Shown here: positions 1-9,112 of the stretch, one piece after another
Numbering within the stretch: position 1 is the first letter of the stretch
Layout of the letters: the number at the start of each line of letters is the position of its first letter
Source of the DNA: Glaciecola nitratireducens FR1064
GTDB lineage: Bacteria; Pseudomonadota; Gammaproteobacteria; Enterobacterales; Alteromonadaceae
DNA length: 64,000 bases
Direction: 5' to 3'
NCBI RefSeq assembly: GCF_000226565.1
Contig: NC_016041.1
Location: 806,001 to 870,000 of the forward strand
The notes under the pieces: model-generated
What the model was told of the DNA's origin: nothing
The model's input: only the letters and a program-made list of their open reading frames with translations
Database searches by the model: none
Position numbers and translations under genes: made by a program

Positions 1-285
1 GAATTTGCACATAACCAATACCGTTCTTTAAAGGCGGAATATCTGGTTCTTGTTGGTATTTGTACTCACCTTGGTTGTTCACCACAGCATCTAACTGATG
101 GTGCTTTCGAGCAATACGCTGAGGGCGTAGCGGAAGGCTTCTTCTGTCCTTGCCACGGCTCTAAGTTCGATATGGCTGGTCGCGTTTTCCAAGGTGTTCC
201 AGCGCCACTCAATTTAGTGGTGCCACCGTATCAATACGTTGATGATAATACGATTATTATCGGCTCAGAAGCGGAGGTTGCGTAA
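1..285 (+). CDS. petA: Ubiquinol-cytochrome c reductase iron-sulfur (Rieske) subunit, C-terminal part
   Basis: The 5' end lies outside the window; frame 1 is open from base 1 to the TAA at 283-285. The visible 94 residues carry both Rieske cluster motifs, CTHLGC and then CPCHGS, whose two Cys and two His ligate the 2Fe-2S centre. The fragment ends in the usual short beta-rich tail. In the bc1 complex this protein carries electrons from ubiquinol at the Qo site to cytochrome c1, with the cluster domain on the periplasmic side. The stop overlaps the petB start (TAATG), so translation is probably coupled within petABC. Identity is secure; only the N-terminal membrane anchor and Tat signal are unseen. 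Confidence 0.97.
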   Translation, partial: EFAHNQYRSLKAEYLVLVGICTHLGCSPQHLTDGAFEQYAEGVAEGFFCPCHGSKFDMAGRVFQGVPAPLNLVVPPYQYVDDNTIIIGSEAEVA

Positions 286-1550
286 TGAATGCATTTATGA
301 ACTGGATCGAAGAACGTATTCCCATGATGCGCACTGCTAATATGCATGCGATTCAATATCCAGCACCAAAAAACATGAATTTCTGGTACATATTTGGTTT
401 CTTAGCCACTATCGTGCTGGTAAACCAAATTATTACTGGTATTTGGTTAACGATGAACTTCGAACCATCCGCAGAACGCGCGTTCGCATCGGTTGAATAC
501 ATCATGCGTGAAGTCGACTACGGTTGGCTTATTCGCTACATGCATAGTACAGGCGCTTCAGCTTTCTTCATTGTCGTTTACCTTCACATGTTCAGAGGGA
601 TGATGTACGGCTCATATCAAAAACCTCGCGAATTGCTGTGGGTGTTCGGTATGCTAATTTACTTAGCACTTATGGCTGAAGCTTTCATGGGTTATGTATT
701 GCCTTGGGGTCAGATGTCATATTGGGGAGCACAGGTTATTGTATCGCTATTTAGTGCTATTCCAGTTGTCGGTCCTGACCTAGTCGAATGGATCCAAGGT
801 GACTACGTTATCTCGGGTGCAACGCTTAACCGATTCTTTGCACTGCACGTAATTGCGCTGCCACTAGTGATTGTGATTTTGGTTTTCCTACACATCATTG
901 CTTTGCATGAAGTGGGTTCGAATAACCCGGACGGCACTAACATAAAGCATAAAAAAGGTTCATTGGCTGAAGAAGACAAAACGTCTTATAAGATCCATGA
1001 GCATTACACGAATAAATACGACATCATTGACGACGTTGTACCTTTCTTCCCGCACATCGTGTTGAAAGATATGGTTGCCTTTAGCGTGTTCTTGTTCGGT
1101 TTCTGCTACATCATGTTCTTTATGCCTGAAATGGGCGGTTACTTCTTGGAGCATCCGAATTTTGAAATTGCGAACCCGTATAAAACACCTGTGCATATTT
1201 TCCCTGTATGGTATTTCACGCCGTTCTATGCGATTTTGAAGGCAGTACCAGATAAACTATTCGGTGTATTGACCATGTTCGGTGCTATCGCAGTGCTGTT
1301 TGCTATACCTTGGATTGACCGTGGTAAAGTGAGATCATGGCGTTACAGATGTGGCCTTCACAAAGTCAACTTGCTTGTGTTCGCAGCTGTATTCATATTT
1401 TTGGGATACCTCGGCGGTACACCACAAGAAAACTGGAAAATTGTTGCGTCACAAATAGCCACTATTATGTATTTTGGTTTCTTCGTTTTACTTTGGATTT
1501 ACTCAGGTAAAGAGAAAACCAAGCCAGTACCTGCGAGGATCACACTATGA
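285..1550 (+). CDS. petB: Cytochrome b subunit of the bc1 complex
   Basis: A 421-residue polytopic membrane protein that binds hemes bL and bH and forms the quinol-oxidising (Qo) and quinone-reducing (Qi) sites. The heme-ligand His pairs are visible at about residues 87/101 and 188/203. The Qo-loop motif, usually PEWY, reads PVWY at 307-310. I recall this variant from some beta- and gammaproteobacteria, so it is not a defect. Length is normal for a short bacterial cytochrome b without the subunit IV split. It overlaps petA by one base and petC by four (ATGA), giving a compact petABC operon. Confidence 0.98.
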   Translation: MNAFMNWIEERIPMMRTANMHAIQYPAPKNMNFWYIFGFLATIVLVNQIITGIWLTMNFEPSAERAFASVEYIMREVDYGWLIRYMHSTGASAFFIVVYLHMFRGMMYGSYQKPRELLWVFGMLIYLALMAEAFMGYVLPWGQMSYWGAQVIVSLFSAIPVVGPDLVEWIQGDYVISGATLNRFFALHVIALPLVIVILVFLHIIALHEVGSNNPDGTNIKHKKGSLAEEDKTSYKIHEHYTNKYDIIDDVVPFFPHIVLKDMVAFSVFLFGFCYIMFFMPEMGGYFLEHPNFEIANPYKTPVHIFPVWYFTPFYAILKAVPDKLFGVLTMFGAIAVLFAIPWIDRGKVRSWRYRCGLHKVNLLVFAAVFIFLGYLGGTPQENWKIVASQIATIMYFGFFVLLWIYSGKEKTKPVPARITL

Positions 1551-2281
1551 AAAAATGGTTAGCAATTTTACTGTTAGTGCCTACCTTCGCATTTGCCGCA
1601 GGTGGAACATATCCTAACGACCACGCGGATATTGATTTAACCGATAAGGCATCGTTGCAGCGTGGCGCTCAAACATTTATGAACTATTGTTTAGGCTGTC
1701 ACCAAATGCAGTATCAGCGTTACCAGCGCACTTTCCAAGATATTGGCGTGCCTGATGACCTAGGTGATAAGTACTTGCGTTTTACCGGTGAAAAGGTCAG
1801 CGATTACATTACGTCGCCAATGCCTGCGGAAGATGCGGCGACATGGTTCGGTGCTGCGCCACCTGACTTAACCTTAGTCGCACGTGTTCGTGGTGCCGAT
1901 TGGATTTACACGTATCTACGTACCTTTTATGTAGATGAGACCAAGACATTTGGTGTAAACAACCTAGCATTCCCTAATGCAGGTATGCCTCACGTTTTGC
2001 AAGGTTTGCAGGGAACACCAAGATTAGCTACCGAAATGAAAATGATCGATGGCGAAATGACAGAAGTGAGTGTTGGTTTACGCACCGATGGTGATGGACA
2101 ACTCACTACTGATGAATACGATCAGACTATTTTGGATTTGGTGAATTTCTTAGAATACTCTGGGGAGCCATCAAGATTACAATCAGAAAGCATAGGTAAA
2201 GGTGTGTTAATATTCATCCTTATTTTCTTTGTGTTTGTTTACCTGCTTAAAAAGGATTATTGGAAAGACGTTAAAAAATAA
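1547..2281 (+). CDS. petC: Cytochrome c1 subunit of the bc1 complex
   Basis: A 244-residue membrane-anchored c-type cytochrome that accepts electrons from the Rieske protein and passes them to a soluble cytochrome c. The N terminus is a Sec signal peptide ending near AFA-A (residues 17-18). The heme-attachment motif CLGCH is at residues 48-52, and a single C-terminal transmembrane helix (about 222-236) is followed by Lys-rich residues that keep it in the inner membrane. The AGMP segment in the second half is a candidate for the axial Met. It is the last gene of petABC and is followed by a strong terminator. Confidence 0.98.
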   Translation: MKKWLAILLLVPTFAFAAGGTYPNDHADIDLTDKASLQRGAQTFMNYCLGCHQMQYQRYQRTFQDIGVPDDLGDKYLRFTGEKVSDYITSPMPAEDAATWFGAAPPDLTLVARVRGADWIYTYLRTFYVDETKTFGVNNLAFPNAGMPHVLQGLQGTPRLATEMKMIDGEMTEVSVGLRTDGDGQLTTDEYDQTILDLVNFLEYSGEPSRLQSESIGKGVLIFILIFFVFVYLLKKDYWKDVKK

Positions 2282-2304
2282 CGACTTACCTGTAGTAATA
2301 AAAT

Positions 2305-2338
2305 AAAAGGGGCAGTGCGCCCCTTTTAGTGTTTTTAA
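2305..2338 (+). terminator. Rho-independent terminator of petABC
   Basis: Perfect 9-bp stem (AAAAGGGGC at 2305-2313, GCCCCTTTT at 2319-2327) with a 5-nt loop, followed by a T-rich stretch. It lies 23 bases after the petC stop and before sspA. Confidence 0.85.
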
Positions 2339-2387
2339 TTGTTTATTTTTTGCAATTCTCTTTTTGAGAGAGAATTCGGAGGTTTTA

Positions 2388-3020
2388 ATGGCTGTAGCCG
2401 CGAACAAACGTTCAATAATGACGTTGTTTTCTGACAATATTGATATTTATAGTCACCAAGTACGCATTGTATTGGCGGAAAAAGGTGTGGGCGTAGAAAT
2501 AAGCTACATCGATCCAACCCAATTGAGCGAAGATTTGTTGGAACTGAACCCATACGGCACAGTACCAACGTTAGTTGATAGAGAATTAGTACTTTATAAG
2601 TCTCATATTATTATGGAGTACTTAGATGAGCGCTTCCCGCATCCACCATTAATGCCTGTTTATCCGGTATCTCGCGGTGAGAGCCGTTTGATGATGCATC
2701 GTATTGAGCATGATTGGTATGCGTTAGCTGCGAAGATTTTCCGCAATGAACCAGGCGCAGAAGAAGCTCGCCATGAATTACGTGAATCTTTACTTGCGTT
2801 AGGTCCAATCTTTGCAGAAAAACCTTACTTCATGAGTGATGAATTCAGTTTGGTTGATTGTTACTTAGCGCCGTTGCTATGGCGTTTACCAGCTTTGAAC
2901 ATCACGTTGAGCGGCGCAGGTAGTAAAGACGTAGTGGCTTATATGAATCGTATATTCGAACGAGGTTCATTCAAAGCATCTTTGACTGACCAAGAGCGTG
3001 AAATTCATAATCCTCTATAA
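2388..3020 (+). CDS. sspA: Stringent starvation protein A (RNA polymerase-associated)
   Basis: A 210-residue glutathione-S-transferase-fold protein that binds RNA polymerase and modulates transcription under starvation and acid stress. The start is the ATG at 2388, which gives MAVAANKRS as in E. coli SspA and has a good ribosome site (CGGAGG, 2377-2382); an upstream in-frame TTG at 2364 is less likely. The thioredoxin-like N-terminal half contains the DIYSHQVRIVLAEKGV segment and lacks a catalytic GST Cys/Ser, as expected. sspB follows after 88 bases with an intervening hairpin; the sspA-sspB pairing after petABC is a common gammaproteobacterial order. Confidence 0.96.
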   Translation: MAVAANKRSIMTLFSDNIDIYSHQVRIVLAEKGVGVEISYIDPTQLSEDLLELNPYGTVPTLVDRELVLYKSHIIMEYLDERFPHPPLMPVYPVSRGESRLMMHRIEHDWYALAAKIFRNEPGAEEARHELRESLLALGPIFAEKPYFMSDEFSLVDCYLAPLLWRLPALNITLSGAGSKDVVAYMNRIFERGSFKASLTDQEREIHNPL

Positions 3021-3032
3021 GTAAGTTATTAA

Positions 3033-3057
3033 GAGCGGCTCATAATTATGGCCGCTC
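3033..3057 (+). other. Stem-loop between sspA and sspB
   Basis: GAGCGGC (3033-3039) and GCCGCTC (3051-3057) form a perfect 7-bp GC-rich stem with an 11-nt loop whose ends (TCAT/ATG) extend it partly. No uridine run follows, so it is more likely an mRNA-stabilising, processing or attenuating hairpin than a full terminator. Confidence 0.5.
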
Positions 3058-3108
3058 CTAAACCATCCTTTACATTATTTTTCCTGTGACAACAATTTGA
3101 GAGACCCA

Positions 3109-3645
3109 ATGGATAATATGACCAACAACCAACCGTACTTGCTTCGCGCTTTTTGCGACTGGATAGTTGACAACGGTTTAACACCTTACATTGTGGTAGA
3201 CGCAGATTTACCAGGTGTTGAAGTGCCTAGGCAGTTTGTGAAAGACGGCCAAATTGTTTTGAATGTCTCGCCTAGCGCCTGTGTAAACTTAAATGTCGGC
3301 TTAGAAGGTGTAGCATTTCAGGCGCGCTTTTCTGGACAACCGATGCAAGTGTTTGTGCCAAGCATTGCAGTTAGTGCCATATATGCTCGTGAAAACGGCG
3401 CAGGTACAGTTTTTACGCACACTCCTGAAGAGTTAGCCGAATATGAAAAGAACACTTACAAACAAGCGGGAGCGCCCTCTGTGGAACCTGCGAAGAAACT
3501 GCAAAGCGTTAAGCTAACGGAAGAGAGCCCTCCGAAGGCGAAAAAAGAAAGCTCAACCGAAGAAAGCAAGGCCAGCGGTCCTGAAAAACTATCAAAACCC
3601 AGTGATGAACCCCCCAAAAGACCGAGTCTAAAAGTAATCAAATAA
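3109..3645 (+). CDS. sspB: ClpXP protease specificity-enhancing factor SspB
   Basis: A 178-residue adaptor that binds ssrA-tagged and some untagged substrates and delivers them to ClpXP. The folded substrate-binding domain covers residues 1-115 (PYLLRAFCDWIVDNGLTP, then GQIVLNVSPSA and IYARENGAG). A long charged, Lys/Glu/Ser/Pro-rich linker follows. The last residues (RPSLKVIK) match the ClpX-binding XB tail of E. coli SspB (RPALRVVK). I chose the ATG at 3109, behind a weak GAGAG; the ATG at 3118 is an alternative. Directly after the stop lies a cluster of repeats tied to the nearby RAYT transposase. Confidence 0.95.
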   Translation: MDNMTNNQPYLLRAFCDWIVDNGLTPYIVVDADLPGVEVPRQFVKDGQIVLNVSPSACVNLNVGLEGVAFQARFSGQPMQVFVPSIAVSAIYARENGAGTVFTHTPEELAEYEKNTYKQAGAPSVEPAKKLQSVKLTEESPPKAKKESSTEESKASGPEKLSKPSDEPPKRPSLKVIK

Positions 3646-3657
3646 ACCGACCAAAAC

Positions 3658-3766
3658 ACCAAGGGGCCAGGTTTCTTGAAAATCAAATCAAGAGACCAGG
3701 TTACTTGAAAATCTAGCAAGGCCTTAGCTCAAGGTGCCGAGTTCAAGGGGCCGGGTTACTTGAATG
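3658..3766 (+). repeat. Three direct copies of a GGGGCCAGGT-type REP-like repeat
   Basis: Copies at about 3658-3684, 3688-3713 and 3742-3766 share the pattern TCAAGGGGCCAGGTTACTTGA with one to three changes each (for example GAGACCAGG in the second). Closely related copies lie at 5072-5144. Both clusters flank the REP-associated tyrosine transposase at 4219-4947, so these are probably its cognate repeats. Confidence 0.75.
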
Positions 3767-4006
3767 CGAGCGTGGTTTTATTGAAGTGTAAAACCGCTCA
3801 GATTCATTCGAATCGGAGCAATTTTCCGTAAATTTAGTTGCTGGCCCATTCTAAAGTAGTCAACTTGCTGTCACGTGCAGTTCAAGAAAGCAGCCAGTCC
3901 TTACGTCAACTAGAAAAATCAAATACTAGCTTTTTAGAGCGCAAAATGGTGTTATGCATTTTCTTATATAATAATTCGAAAAACCATAAACTAAGAGAGA
4001 TACATC

Positions 4007-4165
4007 ATGAATAAACTAGTACTCATTCTTCTGGCTATATTTTTGCCTCCAGTTGCTGTTTTCCTTAAAAGTGGTGCAGGCAAGGATTTACTAATCAACA
4101 TATTGCTTTGCATACTGTTTTACGTTCCAGGCATTATTCATGCATTGTGGGTATGCACTAAATAA
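4007..4165 (+). CDS. Pmp3/YqaE-family (UPF0057) small membrane protein
   Basis: A 52-residue protein, MNKLVLILLAIFLPPVAVF and onward, with two transmembrane helices around a short polar loop (KSGAGKD). The PPVAVFL motif in helix 1 and the LCILFYVPGIIHALWV segment in helix 2 are the hallmarks of the Pmp3/YqaE family. Related proteins in yeast, plants and bacteria respond to salt, cold or membrane-potential stress, but their molecular role is unclear. The ATG is preceded by AAGAGAGA (3993-4000). It stands alone between a repeat cluster and the RAYT gene, so it may have been carried with that element or simply be bracketed by it. Confidence 0.9.
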   Translation: MNKLVLILLAIFLPPVAVFLKSGAGKDLLINILLCILFYVPGIIHALWVCTK

Positions 4166-4218
4166 CGATTAGAGAGAGTGGCTAACGCAGATGTAAGTTC
4201 TTCGAAAGAGAATAGGAC

Positions 4219-4947
4219 TTAATCTGCGTTATTATTAATATATGCAATTTCCAAAAAATCTTCAGATCGCCTATCCCCGCCATGCTGGACATGTCCAACA
4301 TACCGCTCTAGCTGCTGAGATATTTGGGCGATAAATTTTGCGTTGCCTAAAACTCTAGATTTGTTTGTGGTTGTTGAAATTTGGTGAACCATATTCTCCG
4401 AAAGTGGCGATAATAGTAAATCGTTATAATATTTCTTTCGTTGCCGTTCATTGTCCCCAAGTGAGAGAAATAGAGGATGAGGAGTGATGAGGCTTATTTG
4501 CCGATCACCACCATTCGTGTGATAGCTACTCCACGGATAGTCTCTCGGATGCCTCACCATTCCAGCTCTAACCGGATTCATTTCGATATATCGATATAAA
4601 TTCAAAAGGTATTCTTCGCTGTCGGCTAGGCTAGATTTAAACCTGCCTTCCCAAAGCGTTCCCGTCCGTTCATAGGTGGTATTAATGTATCGCACATAAT
4701 AGCTGCCCAAGCTCTGCATTACGTTGCTAATGCCGGTATAGTCATTCGCTGTGAGTAATAGATGAACATGATTGGTCATCAAAACAAAACAATGCACTCT
4801 TACTGTGAACTTTTTTGCACTTTCTTTGAGTTTTTTCAGGTAAACAGCGTAATCTTTCGTTTGATAAAAACATGCTTGGCGATTGTTACCGCGCTGAATA
4901 ACGTGGACTGGAACATTAGGAACCATAATTCTTGGATGACGTGGCAA
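4219..4947 (-). CDS. REP-associated tyrosine transposase (RAYT, IS200-like Y1 family)
   Basis: A 242-residue HUH/Y1 single-strand transposase. Visible features are the N-terminal PRHPRIMVPNVPVHVIQRGNNRQ-like family signature, the metal-binding HUH motif as HVH within MTNHVHLLL, and the catalytic Tyr region SLGSYYVRYIN followed by GTLWEGRFKSS and YIEMNPVRA. RAYTs are domesticated relatives of IS200/IS605 TnpA linked to spread of REP palindromes. The start is probably the TTG at 4945-4947, which gives MPRHPRI as in relatives; an upstream TTG (4983) and a downstream ATG (4926) are alternatives. Matching repeats flank it on both sides (3658-3766, 5072-5144). The frame is intact. Confidence 0.92.
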   Translation of the reverse strand: MPRHPRIMVPNVPVHVIQRGNNRQACFYQTKDYAVYLKKLKESAKKFTVRVHCFVLMTNHVHLLLTANDYTGISNVMQSLGSYYVRYINTTYERTGTLWEGRFKSSLADSEEYLLNLYRYIEMNPVRAGMVRHPRDYPWSSYHTNGGDRQISLITPHPLFLSLGDNERQRKKYYNDLLLSPLSENMVHQISTTTNKSRVLGNAKFIAQISQQLERYVGHVQHGGDRRSEDFLEIAYINNNAD

Positions 4948-5071
4948 AATGAGTGCTACCAAAGTTGAAACCGACGTCAACAAATATACTAAAGCTTGTG
5001 TCTAAATATAGCTGTATTGAAGAATGGGAAAAACGCTATTGCTTAAAAATGTAAATAAACCAAGTTGCTAA

Positions 5072-5144
5072 AACCAAGGGGCCAGGTACCTTGAATTCAA
5101 CGTACCTGGCCCCTTGGTTATTCAACGTACCTGGCCCCTTGATT
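5072..5144. repeat. REP-like palindrome cluster (18-bp perfect inverted repeat plus a third copy)
   Basis: Positions 5072-5089 and 5102-5119 are perfect 18-bp inverted copies (core CCAAGGGGCCAGGTAC) with a 12-nt loop. A third copy, in the reverse orientation, fills 5121-5140 and abuts the dolP stop codon at 5145. The core matches the three copies at 3658-3766. Read on the minus strand, the palindrome follows dolP and is trailed by TTTT, so it may also serve as its terminator. Confidence 0.8.
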
Positions 5145-5729
5145 TTAGCGGATGAGCTCCATGACTCTGATGACCTTGGTGACGCCGTCGACATTTCTGG
5201 CGGCTTCAACGGCAGCGGCGGCTTCCTGTTTTGTTAATAAGCCCATGATGAACACTTCGCTGTCTTCCACTATCAGGTCGAGTTTAAACAATGGAATTTG
5301 CTCATCGGCGAGCATAATGGTTTTGATTTTTGAGGCTAACCAAACGTCATTCATCGTCGACGTCGCCGGAATAGGGCTTCCTAGTCTAATTTGATTGTGT
5401 ACTTTTGTGACGTTTTGTACGGTAGAAGCGGAGTTTTCGATATCAATAATCATTCTTTGCAATGGTGCCTGACCTGTCAACAGCACCTGACCATTGTAAA
5501 CATCAACGCTCACTGCCGCCTCGTCCTTCACCAATGGAATATCATTGATTGCGCTTCTTACTCTGCTTTGGGTCGTTTTGTCATCTATTTGTGTTCCTAC
5601 CGTTCGTCTGTCCGTAGCTGATGCAGTTGCAGCAGCGCCAGCAGTTCCAACTGCCATGAGTGCGCAACCGCTTTGCATAAACGCAACGAAGATAATCAAA
5701 ATCGTGGCGAACTTTCCCTTGCTAAACAT
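5145..5729 (-). CDS. dolP: BON-domain outer-membrane lipoprotein DolP
   Basis: A 194-residue lipoprotein with two BON domains, equivalent to E. coli YraP/DolP, which sits in the inner leaflet of the outer membrane and supports envelope integrity and BAM function. The N terminus is a signal peptide with lipobox MQSGC (Cys about 22). The first BON domain (about 48-115) contains VYNGQVLLTGQAP and the second (about 125-192) contains VEDSEVFIMGLLT; both hold the conserved Gly of the family. It is the last gene of lpoA-yraN-diaA-dolP, 12 bases after diaA. REP-like repeats begin immediately after the stop. Confidence 0.95.
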   Translation of the reverse strand: MFSKGKFATILIIFVAFMQSGCALMAVGTAGAAATASATDRRTVGTQIDDKTTQSRVRSAINDIPLVKDEAAVSVDVYNGQVLLTGQAPLQRMIIDIENSASTVQNVTKVHNQIRLGSPIPATSTMNDVWLASKIKTIMLADEQIPLFKLDLIVEDSEVFIMGLLTKQEAAAAVEAARNVDGVTKVIRVMELIR

Positions 5730-5741
5730 AAACCCTTCTCT

Positions 5742-6335
<594 letters not shown>

Positions 6336-6405
6336 TTATTGCCCCTTAAGTCGTGTCCATTCGGTGACTTTTTTTAGTTATTAGTTTCTTTTTATAAAGT
6401 CGTCG

Positions 6406-6744
6406 CTATACGTTCTTAATCCAGTTTACCTGTTCGCCGTCTATTGCTACAACATCTATTCGTAAATTTGTGTGGTGAGGATTCAATTTTTTTTGTAATA
6501 AATAGTAATTAATCGTTCTCTCAAGCTTTTTTCGCTTCTTCGACGTGAACTGCTCAGCGGCGCAACCATGGCTGTTAGTCGATCTAAACTTTACCTCAAC
6601 AAAAACAAGCTGGTGCTCGTCGAGCATAATCAAATCTATCTCTCCGACCTTGGCTTTGTAATTTTGTTCCAAAAATTGAAGTGAATGTTCGAGCAAATAG
6701 CGCTTTGCTGTTTGCTCTGCATCATGGCCAATCAAGCTGGCCAT
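6406..6744 (-). CDS. yraN: YraN/UPF0102 endonuclease-like protein
   Basis: About 112 residues with the restriction-endonuclease-like fold signature: GEIDLIMLD, then LVFVEVKFR, giving the E-x(n)-D-x(n)-ExK triad (Glu/Asp near 34-36, Glu-Val-Lys near 51-53). It ends in INWIK-like residues (VNWIKNV) as in E. coli YraN. The biochemical role is not established, though the fold is that of Holliday-junction-type nucleases. The ATG at 6744 is used here; an in-frame TTG at 6762, four bases after the lpoA stop, would add six residues and is equally possible. Confidence 0.93.
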   Translation of the reverse strand: MASLIGHDAEQTAKRYLLEHSLQFLEQNYKAKVGEIDLIMLDEHQLVFVEVKFRSTNSHGCAAEQFTSKKRKKLERTINYYLLQKKLNPHHTNLRIDVVAIDGEQVNWIKNV

Positions 6745-6765
6745 GAATTGGTGAGACACCAAAGA

Positions 6766-8919
6766 CTAAAAACCGTCTACTTGGGTTATTGAATCATTTT
6801 GTATAATAGCGCTTGGTAAATTACGGATCACTTGACGCTGCTCATTCACCGTCAACTTACCTGAAAGACCTTTTAAATCGGTGTGGCTGAAATATGCCAA
6901 CTGCTGCATTTGCTCGGAGAACTGAAACGCGTCATAGCCAAAAGCAAATAGACGTAAAAACGAACTGGGTGGTTTATTCCAAAGCGTATCTACCTGCTCG
7001 GCAAGTGGACTATTTCTTTGTTCTGGCATTAAAAAGGGCATATCAACAAACACCAAGCTGCGCAAATCGCGAATACTGTTTTTGTTTAGTTGATGCTGGT
7101 AGCTATAAGAGGTGGCGAATACAGGTATCGTCCGATCCGTGAACAAGCTAATACTAGCCTCAATAATTGGGTTCAATAATTCGACTTGCTGCGGCAAAGC
7201 GAAAACGACAAAAGCATCTACATCTCTTCTGTTGCGCGTTACGCTGTGGACCGTTTCTGAGCTTAAGTTAGACAGTTGGTTAATGCGTCGTTGACTTTGC
7301 AATACATCAAGTGCTGCGGTAATACCAACGCGTAAACCTTTATTATCGGAAAAAGTCACAACTTTTGGAGGTTTTATAGCATCGAGACCATTTAGGGCAA
7401 TCCACTGTTCATTGAAAGTATCAATCATTCGACGACTAAGTGACGAACCATTGCTGATAATGATTGGGGTGCGTATTCCTTGTTTTTTCATTAAATTTGC
7501 AAGTTGCGTCGCTTCATCTTCCGGAGCCAGTGCAAAATATACTTTTGCTGATGTGCTTTCAGCATTAGTCTTCAAACTAAGAGTAGCGTCTTGTGCCTGG
7601 TCTTGATTAGGCTGAAAAAGAGTTTTATCAGAAGATAAAGTGCTCGAATCATTATTCGGTAAGTCAACAAATTCATCTTGCAGCAAGGCAGCAACGGTGT
7701 TGTCTTTTGCTCCGATGTTTGATGTCGCCCGAGAAATACGGTTTAAGTAAACCAACATCGAATCAGGCAAGTTGAAGTTTTTCACCAAACTCACGTGTTC
7801 ACGCAGCAGTGGCCCAATGACAATATCATATTGCATGAGTCCTTCGGGCGTAATTTCGTCACTTACGAAGCGGCTGGTATCAGAACCTGTGTCCAAAAAG
7901 CGAATGTTTGGGATAGTCTCGCCTGGGTTGTTTTTATTGATATTTTCTAATTTTGCAAAGTAGGCCGTCATAATACCTTGCTTTATCGCATCTCCTTGCA
8001 CTTCAACGCGCCCACTTAACGGCAGTAAAACCGCAATGTTGCGCACTTCTTTTAGCGTCTGCGCTAGGTATCCTTTAACTCCGCTAGGCAGGTTAATAGA
8101 GAGTGGGTGGCTTGGATTTTGTTTTTGCCAGAAGATGATTGCTTGCTGTCTACTCGCATCTGTTAAGTTTTCATCCTCCAAGATATTAGCAAGTGACAAA
8201 TACGCGCGCATGAACGGATTGCTCTGCGCCATAGTAGTTTGAGTCGATTTCGATGACTTTAAAAACCATTTCCACAATATTTGCTCTGGCGCTGCGCTTG
8301 GTAGGCTGCGGGCATTCAATGCATCCGCACTTAGTGGGAGCTGACTAACGGGCGAACTATCGACATTCAATGGGCTATCGGCTTCCAACTGCTGGCTTAA
8401 CACATTAGCGGCTAAGTCCCAACGCTCATGTAATGCGGCCAAGTGTGCGATAAGCACTTCTTTGCGAGCGATAAATTGGTTCGCAGTAATAGGAGTGAGC
8501 CATGAAATCATTGTGTCTATCGGCGTTTGGATAAGCTCAGCAGATAGTCCAGACGCATAGTGCTGTATCAATGCGCACTCGGCTTTTAATAGTAGCGAGT
8601 ATTGTTGTTGAATCGGATTTTCTAAGAACGGTTCTATGTTGGCAATGATAATATCAGAGCGACGACATTCACCACCCGTTTGAAAGTCTTGAGCAGCGGC
8701 TAGCAACAGGCTGTTGCGTTGCTCGATGTCACCGTTTTTCAACCATTCCACTTCCGCTTTCTGCAATGATTTTTCGGCATTGTTTAGAACCACTTCCTTA
8801 GAAGGCTTGTCTACCTTATCGAGTGGTTTCTGAGTCGTTGTTTTTGTTGGAGTGGCACAACTGCTCAAAAACAATAAAATGAATGCGATAAGCACATACT
8901 TGCTATGTGTGGGTGCCAT
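6766..8919 (-). CDS. lpoA: Penicillin-binding protein activator LpoA
   Basis: An outer-membrane lipoprotein of about 717 residues that spans the periplasm to activate PBP1A for peptidoglycan synthesis. The start ATG at 8919 gives a clean lipoprotein signal (VLIAFILLFLSSC, Cys 21); an upstream TTG at 8958 is less likely. The N-terminal half is helical TPR-like. The C-terminal half is a periplasmic-binding-protein-like domain beginning at about NIAVLLPLSGRVEVQGDAIKQG and containing the FGYDAFQFSEQM segment near the end. Low-complexity Asn/Gln/Ser stretches in the middle look like a linker. It heads lpoA-yraN-diaA-dolP and is divergent from rsmI. Confidence 0.96.
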   Translation of the reverse strand: MAPTHSKYVLIAFILLFLSSCATPTKTTTQKPLDKVDKPSKEVVLNNAEKSLQKAEVEWLKNGDIEQRNSLLLAAAQDFQTGGECRRSDIIIANIEPFLENPIQQQYSLLLKAECALIQHYASGLSAELIQTPIDTMISWLTPITANQFIARKEVLIAHLAALHERWDLAANVLSQQLEADSPLNVDSSPVSQLPLSADALNARSLPSAAPEQILWKWFLKSSKSTQTTMAQSNPFMRAYLSLANILEDENLTDASRQQAIIFWQKQNPSHPLSINLPSGVKGYLAQTLKEVRNIAVLLPLSGRVEVQGDAIKQGIMTAYFAKLENINKNNPGETIPNIRFLDTGSDTSRFVSDEITPEGLMQYDIVIGPLLREHVSLVKNFNLPDSMLVYLNRISRATSNIGAKDNTVAALLQDEFVDLPNNDSSTLSSDKTLFQPNQDQAQDATLSLKTNAESTSAKVYFALAPEDEATQLANLMKKQGIRTPIIISNGSSLSRRMIDTFNEQWIALNGLDAIKPPKVVTFSDNKGLRVGITAALDVLQSQRRINQLSNLSSETVHSVTRNRRDVDAFVVFALPQQVELLNPIIEASISLFTDRTIPVFATSYSYQHQLNKNSIRDLRSLVFVDMPFLMPEQRNSPLAEQVDTLWNKPPSSFLRLFAFGYDAFQFSEQMQQLAYFSHTDLKGLSGKLTVNEQRQVIRNLPSAIIQNDSITQVDGF

Positions 8920-9112
8920 GTTTTGAAAATTGGAAATTAGGTTCACAAGTGCTCTCAAATAACTAATATAGTACTAGTTTACTCAAGCTCAGGTAAATAT
9001 CTATCAACTTTGACATATTCTGTTCTAAAGTACGTGCATAAAGTGTAAAAGCTGTGGTTTGATTTAGTGTAATATTGCCCGCGTGCAACTAAGAGTTGGA
9101 AAATAGAGAAAA

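Noticed and set aside
960-1196. Minus-strand frame inside petB
   Set aside because: Antisense to a conserved gene and without family features.
3658-3766. CRISPR array
   Set aside because: The repeats are few, imperfect and irregularly spaced with no cas genes; they fit RAYT/REP elements.
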